A stretch of 64,000 nucleotides of DNA from an uncultured Eubacteriales bacterium (GTDB lineage Bacteria > Bacillota > Clostridia > Christensenellales > Aristaeellaceae): positions 49,693-113,692 of the forward strand of contig CACZLE010000001.1 in assembly GCA_902781945.1 (NCBI GenBank), in the 5' to 3' direction. The translations under genes and the position numbers were made by a program. Below are positions 35,328 to 43,947 of the stretch, one piece after another. The notes under the pieces are model-generated. The model worked only from the letters and a program-made list of their open reading frames with translations. It did no database searches and was not told the DNA's origin. Numbering within the stretch: position 1 is the stretch's first letter; the number at the start of each line of letters is the position of its first letter.

Positions 35328-37757
35328 TCAGCGGATATCATACACGCTGCGGACAGACAGATTTTGCACGCTGCCCCGCAGAACGCGAACGCGCTTTTTT
35401 CCGGCGTTCATGTCAAAATAGTTGTCGGACAGCACGGTATCCGCGCCGCAGAGGATCTCCACGCTGCGGGCATAGGCCTGGGCGGAAACCACGATTTCGT
35501 CGCCCTCCTGCCGAACTTGCAGCTTGGGATCGGCAAAACGGAAATGCTTGGGCGCGCAGAACAGCACGGTGCCGCTGCCCACCAGCTGCCCATCCTGGTC
35601 CTCCAGGGTATAGGCGTAGTAGCAGCCATAGGTATCTTCGCCGCTGAAATCCTGCTCCGGGAACCACTGGACGGACAGGGGAGCCACGTCCACGGCAAAG
35701 GAGCCTTCGTCTATAATGGAAGCATCCGGACGGCGGAGCGTCCAGCGGGCGATGCCATGGAAGGCCTGGCGGGACTCATTGGAAACATTTAGTTTCGCGC
35801 TCTTTTTCAGCGGGAAGGGCTCGGCGTTCACATTGGTATTCTGGGAAAGGATTCCTTCCTCCTCGCAGCTGATCAGCACGGGGGCAAAGAAACGCTTTTC
35901 GTAGTAATGCAGCGCCTTCCAGCGTCCGTAATAGTCGATGCTGGCCCAGCTGACCACCGGCCAGCAGTCGTTGAGCTGCCATACGATGGCGCCCATGCAG
36001 CGGCCCCGGTTGCGCCGCCAGTGCTCCACGCCGTACTGGATGGCCTGGGCCTGCAGCAGCTGGGAGGCATAGACAAAGGATTCCAGGGTGCTGGGGTAGA
36101 GATAAGTCTGAGAAAGATAGGAAGCGATCACACCATTGGCGGACTGATTGCGCTGGTGCTTTTCCATCACATAAGAATAGGCGTTGCGGTCTTCCGGCAG
36201 GGTAAAGGATTCGATGGTTTCCATGCAGGGGAAGGACTGGAAGCCGAATTCCGAAGCGTAGCGGAAATGGAACTTGCGGTATTCTGTAAAGGGCTTGCGG
36301 CCATGCCACACATCCCAATAATGCACGTCGCCGCGGTTTTCGTCGTTTGGCTCGTCAAAGCTGCCGCCGCTGGACGGGCTGGCGGGCCAATAGAAAGTCA
36401 CAGGATCTTCCTCACGCAATACCTGCGGCAGGATATATTCGTACATTTTGATGTAATCGGCTTTCTGCCTGGGCGTGCCGCACCACATGCCGAAATTGAC
36501 GAACATTTCCATCTCGTTGTTGCCGCACCAGAGAGCCAGGGAGGCGTGGTGGCGCAGACGGCGAATGTTGTCCCGGAACTCGGCACGGATATTCTGATCG
36601 AATTCTTCGGTCAGATTGTAAACGGCACAGGCGAACATGAAATCCTGCCAAACCAGGATGCCCAGCTCGTCGCAGATATCATAGAAGAAATCGTCGGGAT
36701 AGTAGCCGCCGCCCCACACGCGTATCGCGTTCATATGGGCGCCCCGTGCGTCGGTCAGCAGCCTACGGGTGCGTTCAGGCGTCACCCGGGGCAGCAGATT
36801 GTCCTCCGGGATATAATCCGCGCCCATGGCGAAGATATCCACGCCGTTGACGCAATGGCAGAAGCTCTCGCCCCATTGATCCTTTTCCCGCTTCATGGTC
36901 AGGGTGCGCAGACCGATGCGGCGCTGCCAGCTATCCAGCGTGCCCGAGATCCCCGTCAGCTTGACGCGGACGGTATACAGTGGCTGATCGCCGTAGCCGT
37001 TGGGCCACCACAGCTGGGGATGATCGATGACGATATCGCATTCCGCGCCGTTGGCGGCAAATACGCGGCCATCCGGCCCGGTGACGGATACCTGAACGCC
37101 GGTTTCGCTGCCGTCATAGTTTTCAATATGGGTGGAGATATGGCAGATCACACGGTCCGCCTCATGGTTCTGCCGCACAAAGACATCCCGGATGCGGGCG
37201 CTCTGGATACTGAGCAGACCGATATCCCGCCAGATCCCGGCGTCGGGCAGACGGGGACCCCAGTCCCAGCCGAACATGCAATGGGCCTTGCGCAGATTGG
37301 GGAAGCCTACCATGGCGTCGGAGCTGCCGTCCATGGGGGAGGCAGCGTAGGATTCCCGCAGGAAGCGGGTGGGAGAAGCGAGATGCACGGAGATTTCGTT
37401 CTGCCCCGCGTGCAGGAAATTCTTTACATCAAATTCCCAGATGCGGTGCATGTTGTTGGCCTTGCCCACGATCTGGCTGTTGATGGATACGGTGGCCAAG
37501 GTGTCCAGGCCCTCCGCCCGCAGCAGCACCTGATCGCCATTTAGAAACTCCGCGGGAACATCAAATGTGCGGGCGTAAGTGAAATCGTGCTCCATCAGCT
37601 TGAGCGCTTCATTTTCGTTGTCCCGATAGAAGGGATCGGGGATCTCGCCGGCAGAAAGCAGATCGTGATAGACAGAGCCAGGAACCGTGGCGGGGACAGC
37701 GTGGTCCCATTCGGAAACGGACAGGCTCCACGCGCCGTTCAGGGAAAGCGTTTTCAT
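35328..37757 (-). CDS. Beta-mannosidase (GH2), cytoplasmic
   Basis: An 809-residue GH2 enzyme releasing mannose from beta-mannosides. An N-terminal jelly-roll domain (about 1-185, with KAHCMFGWDWGPRLPDAGIW typical of beta-mannosidases) and an immunoglobulin-like domain precede the barrel. Acid/base E415 lies in LWCGNNEME and nucleophile E503 in ASEFGFQSFP. C-terminal beta-sandwich domains follow. No signal peptide is seen. Next to the LacI/Opp/GH3 unit it points to use of mannan or glucomannan oligosaccharides. Confidence 0.94.
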   Translation of the reverse strand: MKTLSLNGAWSLSVSEWDHAVPATVPGSVYHDLLSAGEIPDPFYRDNENEALKLMEHDFTYARTFDVPAEFLNGDQVLLRAEGLDTLATVSINSQIVGKANNMHRIWEFDVKNFLHAGQNEISVHLASPTRFLRESYAASPMDGSSDAMVGFPNLRKAHCMFGWDWGPRLPDAGIWRDIGLLSIQSARIRDVFVRQNHEADRVICHISTHIENYDGSETGVQVSVTGPDGRVFAANGAECDIVIDHPQLWWPNGYGDQPLYTVRVKLTGISGTLDSWQRRIGLRTLTMKREKDQWGESFCHCVNGVDIFAMGADYIPEDNLLPRVTPERTRRLLTDARGAHMNAIRVWGGGYYPDDFFYDICDELGILVWQDFMFACAVYNLTEEFDQNIRAEFRDNIRRLRHHASLALWCGNNEMEMFVNFGMWCGTPRQKADYIKMYEYILPQVLREEDPVTFYWPASPSSGGSFDEPNDENRGDVHYWDVWHGRKPFTEYRKFHFRYASEFGFQSFPCMETIESFTLPEDRNAYSYVMEKHQRNQSANGVIASYLSQTYLYPSTLESFVYASQLLQAQAIQYGVEHWRRNRGRCMGAIVWQLNDCWPVVSWASIDYYGRWKALHYYEKRFFAPVLISCEEEGILSQNTNVNAEPFPLKKSAKLNVSNESRQAFHGIARWTLRRPDASIIDEGSFAVDVAPLSVQWFPEQDFSGEDTYGCYYAYTLEDQDGQLVGSGTVLFCAPKHFRFADPKLQVRQEGDEIVVSAQAYARSVEILCGADTVLSDNYFDMNAGKKRVRVLRGSVQNLSVRSVYDIR

Positions 37758-37792
37758 TATTACTGACCTCCATTCATGGATGTGCTATTGGA

Positions 37793-37821
37793 AAGATATC
37801 ACAGAACGCTTTGTATTTCAA
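37793..37821 (-). promoter_or_regulatory. Promoter of the beta-mannosidase gene
   Basis: On the minus strand TTGAAA (37821-37816) and TATCTT (37798-37793) have a 17-bp spacer. The ATG follows 36 bp after the -10. Confidence 0.6.
37801..37814. promoter_or_regulatory. Candidate LacI-type operator in the beta-mannosidase promoter spacer
   Basis: ACAGAACGCTTTGT is an imperfect palindrome centred on CG (5 of 7 positions paired). It lies entirely within the -35/-10 spacer. It shares the AACGNTTT core with the site at the lacI promoter. Confidence 0.45.
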
Positions 37822-37824
37822 GGG

Positions 37825-39975
37825 TCATTGCCGATCTTTGACCATGGTGAGGGCGATGCGCTTTTTCTTTTCATCCACGCTGACCACCCAGACCTTGATC
37901 ACGTCGCCCACCTTGACGACCTCCGAGGGGTGCTTGATGAAGCGGTCCGCCATACGGGAAATATGGACCAGACCGTCCTGATGGACACCGATATCAATAA
38001 ACGCACCAAAGTCTATTACATTCCGAACGGTTCCTGTTAATTCCATACCGGATTTCAGATCCTTGATGTCCAGTACGTCGGTGCGCAGTACGGGCTTGGG
38101 CAATTCATCCCGGGGATCGCGGCCCGGCTTTTGCAATTCGGCAACGATATCCTGCAAGGTGGGCAAACCCACGCCCACCTGATTTGCCAGCTTTTCCATA
38201 CCGTATTCTGCTGCTTTTGGACCAATCCCCGGAACGCCGCCGTTTTTTACGTCCTTGAGTTCATATCCCAGGGTGGATAAGAGCGCCTTGGCGGCGTCAT
38301 AGCTCTCCGGGTGCACGGCGGTGGCGTCCAGGGGATTTTTGCTGTCCATGACCCGCAGGAAGCCTGCGCACTGCTCATAGGCCTTGGGCCCCAGCTTGGA
38401 CACTTTTTTGAGGGCAGCGCGGGAAGCGATGCCGTTTTCTTCCCGGTAAGCCACGATGTTTTTGGCCAGCGCAGGTCCGATGCCCGCCACGTGGGAGAGC
38501 AGCTCCGCGGAAGCGGTGGAAACTTCCACGCCCACCAGGTTGACGCATTGTTCCACCACGCCATCCAGGGCGGCGGTCAGCTCGTTTTGCTTCAAATCGT
38601 GTTGATACTGTCCCACGCCGATGGCTTTGGGATCGATCTTGACCAGCTCCGCCAGGGGATCCTGCATGCGGCGGGCAATGGAAACGGCGCTGCGCTGGGT
38701 CACGTCGAAATCCGGGAATTCCTGGGCGGCCAGCTTGCTGGCGGAATAGACGGAAGCGCCTGCCTCACTGACGATCACATAGGCCACGCCGGGAAGCTCG
38801 GGCAGCAGGGAAGCGATAAACTGCTCGCTCTCCCGGGACGCGGTGCCGTTGCCGATAGCAATGGCCGTAACGCCGTATTTTTTCACAAAGCCCTTGATGA
38901 GCCGGGCGGAGGCGGCTTTGGCCGCTTCCTGGCCGGGCAGGGTAAAATGCCCCACGCCCGTGTCCAGCACCTTGCCGTTTTCATCCACCACCGCCAGTTT
39001 GCAGCCGGTTCGGAAGCCCGGATCGACGCCCAGCGTCACCTTTCCCTTGATGGGCGGCTGCATGAGCAGCTGATGCAGGTTTTGCGAAAAGACCTTGATG
39101 GCTTGTTCGTTGGCGCGATCTGTCAGCTCATTGCGGATTTCCCGCTCCAAAGAGGGGAAAAGCAGGCGATCCCAGGCGTCTTCGCAGGCCAGCGCGACCT
39201 GCTCCGAGGCTTTGGAGCCGGGACGCACAAAGGCGTTCTTGACACCCGCCACCATCTTTTCCGCAGGACATACCAGCGATACTTTGAGAAAATCTTCTCT
39301 TTCGCCGCGATTGATGGCCAGGATGCGGTGAGCCGCCATGCGGGGGACGGGCTCGCTGTATTCATAATACATGCTGTATACGCTGTCCTCTTCCTTGGCC
39401 GCGCGGGTCTCGATGACGCCTTCCCGCAGAAGAAGCGCCCGCAGGTTTTTACGCAGGGCCGCGTCGTCACTGATCTGTTCGGCGATGATATCCCGGGCGC
39501 CTGCCAGGGCGATATCCGCGTCCGGGATCTCTTTTTCGGGGTCGACGAATTTCCTGGCTTCCGCCAGGGGATCACCCTTAGGCAACTGCAGGGACAGCCA
39601 CAGCGCCAGGGGCTCCAGCCCTCTTTCCTTGGAAATGGTGGCGCGGGTGCGGCGCTTGGGTCGGAAGGGTCGATAGATATCTTCCAGCTCGGTCAACGTT
39701 TTGGCGTTCATCAGCTGGGCATGTATTTCGTCCGTCATGAAGCCTGCTTCCGTCAGCGTCTTTTCAATTTCTTCCCGGCGTTTCACAAGGCCGCGCAGAT
39801 ACTCCAGGCGCTCCGCCAATTCGCGCAGCAGCTGATCGTCCAGAGAGCCGGTGGCCTCTTTCCGGTAGCGGGCGATAAAAGGGATGGTGTTTCCGGCGTC
39901 CAGCAGCTCAATGACGGCCTGCACCTGACGGGGTTGGAGAGAAAATTCTTTTGCGAGTACGGCAACAAAATCCAT
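37825..39975 (-). CDS. tex: RNA-binding transcription accessory protein Tex
   Basis: A 716-residue Tex protein from the ATG at 39975 (MDFVAVLAKEF, AAGGAG 8 bp upstream). A longer frame reaching back into bcp was rejected. Domain order: N-terminal helical region with FIARYRKEATGSLDDQLL, YqgF/RuvC-like domain (LGVDPGFRTGCKLAVVDENG), helix-hairpin-helix repeats (GIGPALAKNIVAYREENG) and a C-terminal S1 domain (GTVRNVIDFGAFIDIGVHQDGLVHISRM). Tex binds nucleic acid and associates with transcription. It shares a transcript with bcp. Confidence 0.96.
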   Translation of the reverse strand: MDFVAVLAKEFSLQPRQVQAVIELLDAGNTIPFIARYRKEATGSLDDQLLRELAERLEYLRGLVKRREEIEKTLTEAGFMTDEIHAQLMNAKTLTELEDIYRPFRPKRRTRATISKERGLEPLALWLSLQLPKGDPLAEARKFVDPEKEIPDADIALAGARDIIAEQISDDAALRKNLRALLLREGVIETRAAKEEDSVYSMYYEYSEPVPRMAAHRILAINRGEREDFLKVSLVCPAEKMVAGVKNAFVRPGSKASEQVALACEDAWDRLLFPSLEREIRNELTDRANEQAIKVFSQNLHQLLMQPPIKGKVTLGVDPGFRTGCKLAVVDENGKVLDTGVGHFTLPGQEAAKAASARLIKGFVKKYGVTAIAIGNGTASRESEQFIASLLPELPGVAYVIVSEAGASVYSASKLAAQEFPDFDVTQRSAVSIARRMQDPLAELVKIDPKAIGVGQYQHDLKQNELTAALDGVVEQCVNLVGVEVSTASAELLSHVAGIGPALAKNIVAYREENGIASRAALKKVSKLGPKAYEQCAGFLRVMDSKNPLDATAVHPESYDAAKALLSTLGYELKDVKNGGVPGIGPKAAEYGMEKLANQVGVGLPTLQDIVAELQKPGRDPRDELPKPVLRTDVLDIKDLKSGMELTGTVRNVIDFGAFIDIGVHQDGLVHISRMADRFIKHPSEVVKVGDVIKVWVVSVDEKKKRIALTMVKDRQ

Positions 39976-39992
39976 GATACTGACTCCTTTGA

Positions 39993-40445
39993 TTACAGCA
40001 GTTCCAGCATTTGCCGGGGATTGTCGGCAGCCTTCACCTTTCCGAAGGCCTGGGCGATCATGCCGTTTTCGTCGATCAGATAAGTGCTGCGCACGACGCA
40101 CATGGAAGTTTTGCCGTACAGCTTCTTTTCCTGCCAAACGTCGTAGGCCTGAATGACGTTCAATTCGGGATCGGCCAGCAGGGGAAAAGGCAGACCGTAT
40201 TTTTGCTCAAACTTTTTATGGGACGCGACGGTATCCTTGCTGACGCCCAGGATCACGGCTCCTTTTTCCATGAAATGGGGATAAAGCTCTCCGAAGCCGC
40301 AGGCCTGGGCGGTGCAGCCGGAGGTCATGTCCTTGGGGTAGAAATATAAGATTACTTTGCGTCCGCGGTAGTCGGATAGGGAAACAGGCTTGCCGTTCTG
40401 ATCCGGCAGCGTAAATTCGGGCGCTTTTGTTCCGGGCTGCAACAT
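39993..40445 (-). CDS. bcp: Thioredoxin-dependent thiol peroxidase (Bcp/PrxQ)
   Basis: A 150-residue peroxiredoxin. The peroxidatic site is YPKDMTSGCTAQACGF, with P37, T41 and C44 (PxxxTxxC) and a resolving C49 five residues on, the PrxQ arrangement. It reduces peroxides with thioredoxin-type donors. The start at 40445 (MLQPGTKAPEF) has GGAGG 9 bp upstream. tex follows after 17 bp. Confidence 0.95.
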   Translation of the reverse strand: MLQPGTKAPEFTLPDQNGKPVSLSDYRGRKVILYFYPKDMTSGCTAQACGFGELYPHFMEKGAVILGVSKDTVASHKKFEQKYGLPFPLLADPELNVIQAYDVWQEKKLYGKTSMCVVRSTYLIDENGMIAQAFGKVKAADNPRQMLELL

Positions 40446-40475
40446 CGTCACATACCTCCCCCTATTATTGGGAAA

Positions 40476-40504
40476 ATTATACCGCAATGGGCCCAAATTT
40501 GCAA
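40476..40504 (-). promoter_or_regulatory. Promoter of bcp-tex
   Basis: On the minus strand TTGCAA (40504-40499) and TATAAT (40481-40476) have a 17-bp spacer. It starts right after the stop of the patatin-like gene. Confidence 0.75.
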
Positions 40505-40508
40505 CGGC

Positions 40509-41354
40509 TCAGGAAAGAAAGGAACAAAGCGCGGGATAGAGCGCCTTGCCTTTTTCATAGCCGATTTGATAGAGCGCTTCCAATTTCGCCGGGTCCTTTT
40601 CGATCCTGCCGATCTCCGGCTTTTGATCCGGCTGGATTACAAAGGCGCGGCCTTTTTGCTGTTCTGCCCGGATCAGCCGCAGCGTATCATTGTAGTGGAC
40701 ATGGCGATCCCGCAGCGCCTGCACAAAGGCGGGATAGCGGGCGTAGCGCAGGGAAAGCAGCGGCATCGCCCGGTTGGGCTCCTTTTGATAATCCGGCGCC
40801 TGGGTCAGGATCAGCACGTTTTTGCGGTTTCCATCCGCCGTGGATTTTTGCAGGGGAATGGGATCGGAAACGCCGCCGTCCAGATACTTTTCGCCATGGA
40901 TGACGACGGGGCGGGAAATGAGCGGCAGGGAAGCGGAGGCCTGTACGGCGACAATATCCGCGATCATATCCCGGACGGGCAGATACTCCGCCTGGCCGGT
41001 GCGCAGATCGGTGACCACGGCCTCAAAACGGATCTGATCGGGATCAAAGGCCTTGTGATCAATGGGGTCCAATTCCTTGGGCAGCGTATCGTAATTGAAG
41101 CGTGCGTTGAAAAGATCGCCAGTGCGGATCAAAGAAGAAACGCTGCAAAAGCGCTTGTCGTTCAGATAGTTTTTCCACACGCGAATGCCGCGTCCGGGCT
41201 GACGGCACAGATAGCTGCACGCCTGGCACGCGCCGGCGGACACACCATAGACATGGGAAAAGAAAAGCCCCTTTTCCAGAAAATAATCCAGCACGCCCGC
41301 GGTAAACGCGCCTCGCATGCCGCCGCCTTCCAGGATCAAACCGATGGAGTCCAT
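40509..41354 (-). CDS. Patatin-like phospholipase (RssA/YjjU type)
   Basis: A 281-residue serine acyl hydrolase. The oxyanion loop is LEGGGMRGAFTAGVLDYF. The nucleophile is S39 in YGVSAGA, and the catalytic dyad aspartate is D159 in YLDGGVSDPIPL. The start at 41354 follows AAAGGAG; the upstream extension would be a spurious hydrophobic leader. No signal peptide is present, so it is cytoplasmic or membrane-peripheral. The substrate is unknown. Gene order gives no clear pathway. Confidence 0.92.
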   Translation of the reverse strand: MDSIGLILEGGGMRGAFTAGVLDYFLEKGLFFSHVYGVSAGACQACSYLCRQPGRGIRVWKNYLNDKRFCSVSSLIRTGDLFNARFNYDTLPKELDPIDHKAFDPDQIRFEAVVTDLRTGQAEYLPVRDMIADIVAVQASASLPLISRPVVIHGEKYLDGGVSDPIPLQKSTADGNRKNVLILTQAPDYQKEPNRAMPLLSLRYARYPAFVQALRDRHVHYNDTLRLIRAEQQKGRAFVIQPDQKPEIGRIEKDPAKLEALYQIGYEKGKALYPALCSFLS

Positions 41355-41419
41355 ATGCTTTGCTCCTTTCAGAAGGATTATAAAAAGGGAATGTAAACTG
41401 AATATCAATAAAAAAGGGA

Positions 41420-41448
41420 TTGACAGGGGGCCCAAAAGCATCTATAAT
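41420..41448 (+). promoter_or_regulatory. Promoter of the gpx-CDF-ohrR operon
   Basis: TTGACA (41420-41425) and TATAAT (41443-41448) with a 17-bp spacer are full consensus. A palindrome begins 6 bp downstream. Confidence 0.92.
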
Positions 41449-41454
41449 CAATTG

Positions 41455-41473
41455 TGTCAAATTGAATTTGACA
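41455..41473. promoter_or_regulatory. Candidate OhrR operator
   Basis: TGTCAAATT-G-AATTTGACA is a perfect 9-bp inverted repeat around one base. It sits across the expected transcription start. Its AATT-n-AATT core resembles the OhrR boxes known from Bacillus, and an ohrR gene is third in this operon. Confidence 0.7.
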
Positions 41474-41498
41474 TAATAAAAAAAGGGAGGTTCTTTCA

Positions 41499-41972
41499 AT
41501 GAGCATTTATGATTTTGTTATGAAAGACGTGGACGGCAATCAGGTATCCCTGGCTGATTATAAGGGCAAGGTGCTCTTGATCGTCAACACCGCCACCGGC
41601 TGCGGCTTTACGCCCCAGTATGAAGGCCTGGAGAAGCTGTATCAGCAGTATAAGGATCAGGGCTTTGAGATCCTGGATTTCCCATGCAATCAGTTTGGAA
41701 ATCAGGCCCCCGGCACCGAAAAGGAGATCGTCAGCTTCTGCCAGCTCAATTACAACGTCACCTTCAAGCAGTTTGCCAAAATCGAAGTCAACGGCGCCAA
41801 TGAAGCGCCCCTGTATACCTATCTGAAAAAGCAGAAGGGCGGCTTGCTGGGCAGCGCCATCAAGTGGAACTTTACCAAGTTCCTGGTGGACCGGGAAGGC
41901 AACGTTGTGGATCGCTTCGGCTCTGTGGAGACCCCTGAAAAGCTGGAAAAGAGCATCAAGGCCCTGCTGTAA
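41499..41972 (+). CDS. Glutathione peroxidase family protein (cysteine type)
   Basis: A 157-residue thiol peroxidase. C35 in NTATGCGFTPQY stands where animal enzymes have selenocysteine; the codon is TGC, so this is the cysteine form. LDFPCNQFGNQAPG carries Q69, and KWNFTKFLVDREG supplies the Trp/Asn pair. Bacterial members usually use thioredoxin rather than glutathione. GGGAGG precedes the ATG. Placement under an OhrR-type operator suggests a role against organic hydroperoxides. Confidence 0.95.
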   Translation: MSIYDFVMKDVDGNQVSLADYKGKVLLIVNTATGCGFTPQYEGLEKLYQQYKDQGFEILDFPCNQFGNQAPGTEKEIVSFCQLNYNVTFKQFAKIEVNGANEAPLYTYLKKQKGGLLGSAIKWNFTKFLVDREGNVVDRFGSVETPEKLEKSIKALL

Positions 41973-41990
41973 TAAAAGGAGGGGAGAGGC

Positions 41991-43091
41991 ATGGATCGCG
42001 AGCAAAAAATCATCCGCACCAGCATCCTGGGGATCAGCGTCAATCTGATCCTGGTGGCCTTCAAGGCCATCGTGGGCTTCATTTCCGGTTCCATTGCCAT
42101 CATTCTGGACGCGGTGAACAACCTGAGTGACGCCCTGTCTTCTGTGATCACCATCATCGGTACCAAGCTGGCCAATCGCGCCCCGGATCGCAATCATCCC
42201 TATGGTCATGGCCGGATCGAGTATCTGGCGGGCGTGCTGATCGCCGTATTGGTGCTGGTGGCGGGCCTGACGAGCTTGAAGGAATCCATCGAAAAGATTC
42301 TTGATCCCACCCAGGCGGATTATTCCGTGGCCTCGCTGGTCATCATCGTTGCCGCCATCATCGCAAAGCTGCTGATGGGCCGCTATGTAAAGGGCGTGGG
42401 GGAGAAGATCAACGCCGATACCCTGGTGGCCAGCGGCTCGGACGCCCTGTTTGACGCCATTCTGTCCGCCGGTACCCTGGCGGCGGCCATCATCAGCCTG
42501 GTGGGCCATATCTCCCTGGAAGGCTGGTTCGGCGCGGTGATTTCCGGCTTTATCATCAAGGCCGGTATCGAAATGCTGATGGATACGCTGAACAGCATCA
42601 TCGGCAAACGGGCGGACAAGGATCTGACCGAAGCGCTGAAAGCGAAGATCTCTTCCTTTCCCCAGGTGCGCGGGGTATATGATCTGACCCTGCACAATTA
42701 CGGCCCCACGCAGATCATCGGCTCCGCCCACGTGGAGGTGCCAGATGACATGCGTGCCCAGGAGATCCACAAGCTGACCCGCAATATCTCCACGGAAGTC
42801 TATATGGAATTCGGCATTGTGCTGACGGTGGGCATCTATGCCTCCAACAGCTCCGACAGTCAGGCGGAAGATATCCGGGCGGATGTGGAGCAGGCGGCCC
42901 ATGAGCATCCGGAAATCCTGCAGGTGCATGGCTTCTATGTGGATGCGGAGCAGAAGACCGTCACCTTCGATCTGGTCATCGATTTCAAGGCGGATCGGGA
43001 AAAGGTGCAGGCGGAAATGCTGGAGATCCTCCGGAAAAAGCATCCGGATTATCAGTTCTTTGTGGTGCTGGATTCCGATTACAGTGATTGA
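41991..43091 (+). CDS. Cation diffusion facilitator, probably Mn2+ exporter
   Basis: A 366-residue CDF transporter with six membrane segments (about residues 8-185) and an extended cytoplasmic domain. The metal site has N43-x3-D47 in TM2 (VNNLSDALS) and D151-x3-D155 in TM5 (SDALFDA). This Asn/Asp plus Asp/Asp set, without histidines, is the pattern of manganese exporters such as MntE, unlike the H/D sets of zinc CDFs. The C-terminal part (about 280-366) looks like a second copy of the cytoplasmic fold. It lies between the peroxidase and ohrR genes. Confidence 0.88.
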   Translation: MDREQKIIRTSILGISVNLILVAFKAIVGFISGSIAIILDAVNNLSDALSSVITIIGTKLANRAPDRNHPYGHGRIEYLAGVLIAVLVLVAGLTSLKESIEKILDPTQADYSVASLVIIVAAIIAKLLMGRYVKGVGEKINADTLVASGSDALFDAILSAGTLAAAIISLVGHISLEGWFGAVISGFIIKAGIEMLMDTLNSIIGKRADKDLTEALKAKISSFPQVRGVYDLTLHNYGPTQIIGSAHVEVPDDMRAQEIHKLTRNISTEVYMEFGIVLTVGIYASNSSDSQAEDIRADVEQAAHEHPEILQVHGFYVDAEQKTVTFDLVIDFKADREKVQAEMLEILRKKHPDYQFFVVLDSDYSD

Positions 43092-43104
43092 TGGAGAGGC
43101 GTAA

Positions 43105-43536
43105 ATGGACAATTTTGATGCGCTGAAGCTGGAAAACCAGCTTTGCTTTCCCCTCTATGCGGCCGCCAGGGAAGTGATCAAGCTGTACCGGCCTCACCTG
43201 GATACGCTGGATCTGACTTATACCCAATATATCACCATGATGGTGATGTGGGCGGAAAAGAAAATCAGCGTGCGGGATATGGGCAAGCGGCTGTATCTGG
43301 ACAGCGGTACCCTGACGCCCGTGCTCAAAAGCCTGGAAAGTAAAGGATATATCCGCCGCTATCGCAGCACGGAGGACGAACGGGTGCTGATCGTGGAGCT
43401 GACGGAGGAAGGCAGCCGGTTAAAAAACGAAGCGGTGGAGGTACCCCAGCAGGTGGGGTCCTGCATCCGCCTGGAGCCGGAGGAAGCCATGCAGCTGTAT
43501 CGCTTGCTTTATAAGGTGCTGGACGGGATACAGTAA
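43105..43536 (+). CDS. ohrR: Organic hydroperoxide-sensing MarR-family repressor OhrR
   Basis: A 143-residue winged-helix regulator. KLENQLCFPLYAAAREV carries C14, the position of the peroxide-reactive cysteine of Bacillus OhrR. YTQYITMM, LYLDSGTLTPVLKSLE (recognition helix) and STEDERVLIVELTEEG (wing) are close matches to that protein. Only the N-terminal cysteine of the sensing type is seen near this site, so it should be a one-Cys sensor needing a small thiol for full inactivation. It probably represses its own operon through the palindrome at 41455. Confidence 0.93.
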   Translation: MDNFDALKLENQLCFPLYAAAREVIKLYRPHLDTLDLTYTQYITMMVMWAEKKISVRDMGKRLYLDSGTLTPVLKSLESKGYIRRYRSTEDERVLIVELTEEGSRLKNEAVEVPQQVGSCIRLEPEEAMQLYRLLYKVLDGIQ

Positions 43537-43547
43537 AAGGATATACA

Positions 43548-43580
43548 AAAAAACGGGCCGAACGGATCGACCCGTTTTTT
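43548..43580. terminator. Bidirectional terminator between ohrR and secG
   Basis: AAAAAACGGG (43548-43557) pairs with CCCGTTTTTT (43571-43580) around a 13-nt loop and serves both convergent genes. Confidence 0.88.
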
Positions 43581-43597
43581 ATGCACTTACTGTGAAA

Positions 43598-43834
43598 TCA
43601 GCCCACCAGGATCATGACGATAGACAGCGCCACGAAAACACCGGCGGAAACCTTGGTGGCCAGGGCGAGCTTGGCTTCCAGGGCAGCGTTCTTGGCCTTG
43701 CCAAAGAAGCTGTCATTGTTGCCGGACAGGGCGCCCATGCCATCGGATTCGCTGCTCTGCATCAGCACGGAAACGATCAGCACCAGAGAGGTGAGGATCA
43801 GGCAAATGTTCAAAATGATCTGCAACGCATTCAT
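43598..43834 (-). CDS. secG: Preprotein translocase subunit SecG
   Basis: SecG assists SecYEG in protein export. The 78-residue protein has two membrane helices (about 4-24 and 57-77). The conserved loop VSVLMQSSESDGMGALSGNND and the FFGKAK segment are typical. AAGGAGG precedes the ATG. It has its own promoter and is flanked by a terminator. Confidence 0.95.
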   Translation of the reverse strand: MNALQIILNICLILTSLVLIVSVLMQSSESDGMGALSGNNDSFFGKAKNAALEAKLALATKVSAGVFVALSIVMILVG

Positions 43835-43865
43835 GTCAAAAACCTCCTTGAAATCAGCGGCTTAT

Positions 43866-43894
43866 ATTCTAACATAGATACGGGAAAAATACAA
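43866..43894 (-). promoter_or_regulatory. Promoter of secG
   Basis: On the minus strand TTGTAT (43894-43889) and TAGAAT (43871-43866) have a 17-bp spacer. Confidence 0.6.
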
Positions 43895-43947
43895 GCGTTT
43901 TTTCGGGGTTTCTCGCTTTTTTCGTTTTTATTTTTCATTTTGCCGTC

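Noticed and set aside
41355..41460. A promoter for the patatin-like gene
   Set aside because: A TATAAT is present on the minus strand, but no -35 at suitable spacing and no extended -10 could be found, so I did not list it.
41499..41972. Possible selenocysteine in the glutathione peroxidase
   Set aside because: The active-site codon is TGC (Cys) and the frame has no internal TGA, so no SECIS is needed.
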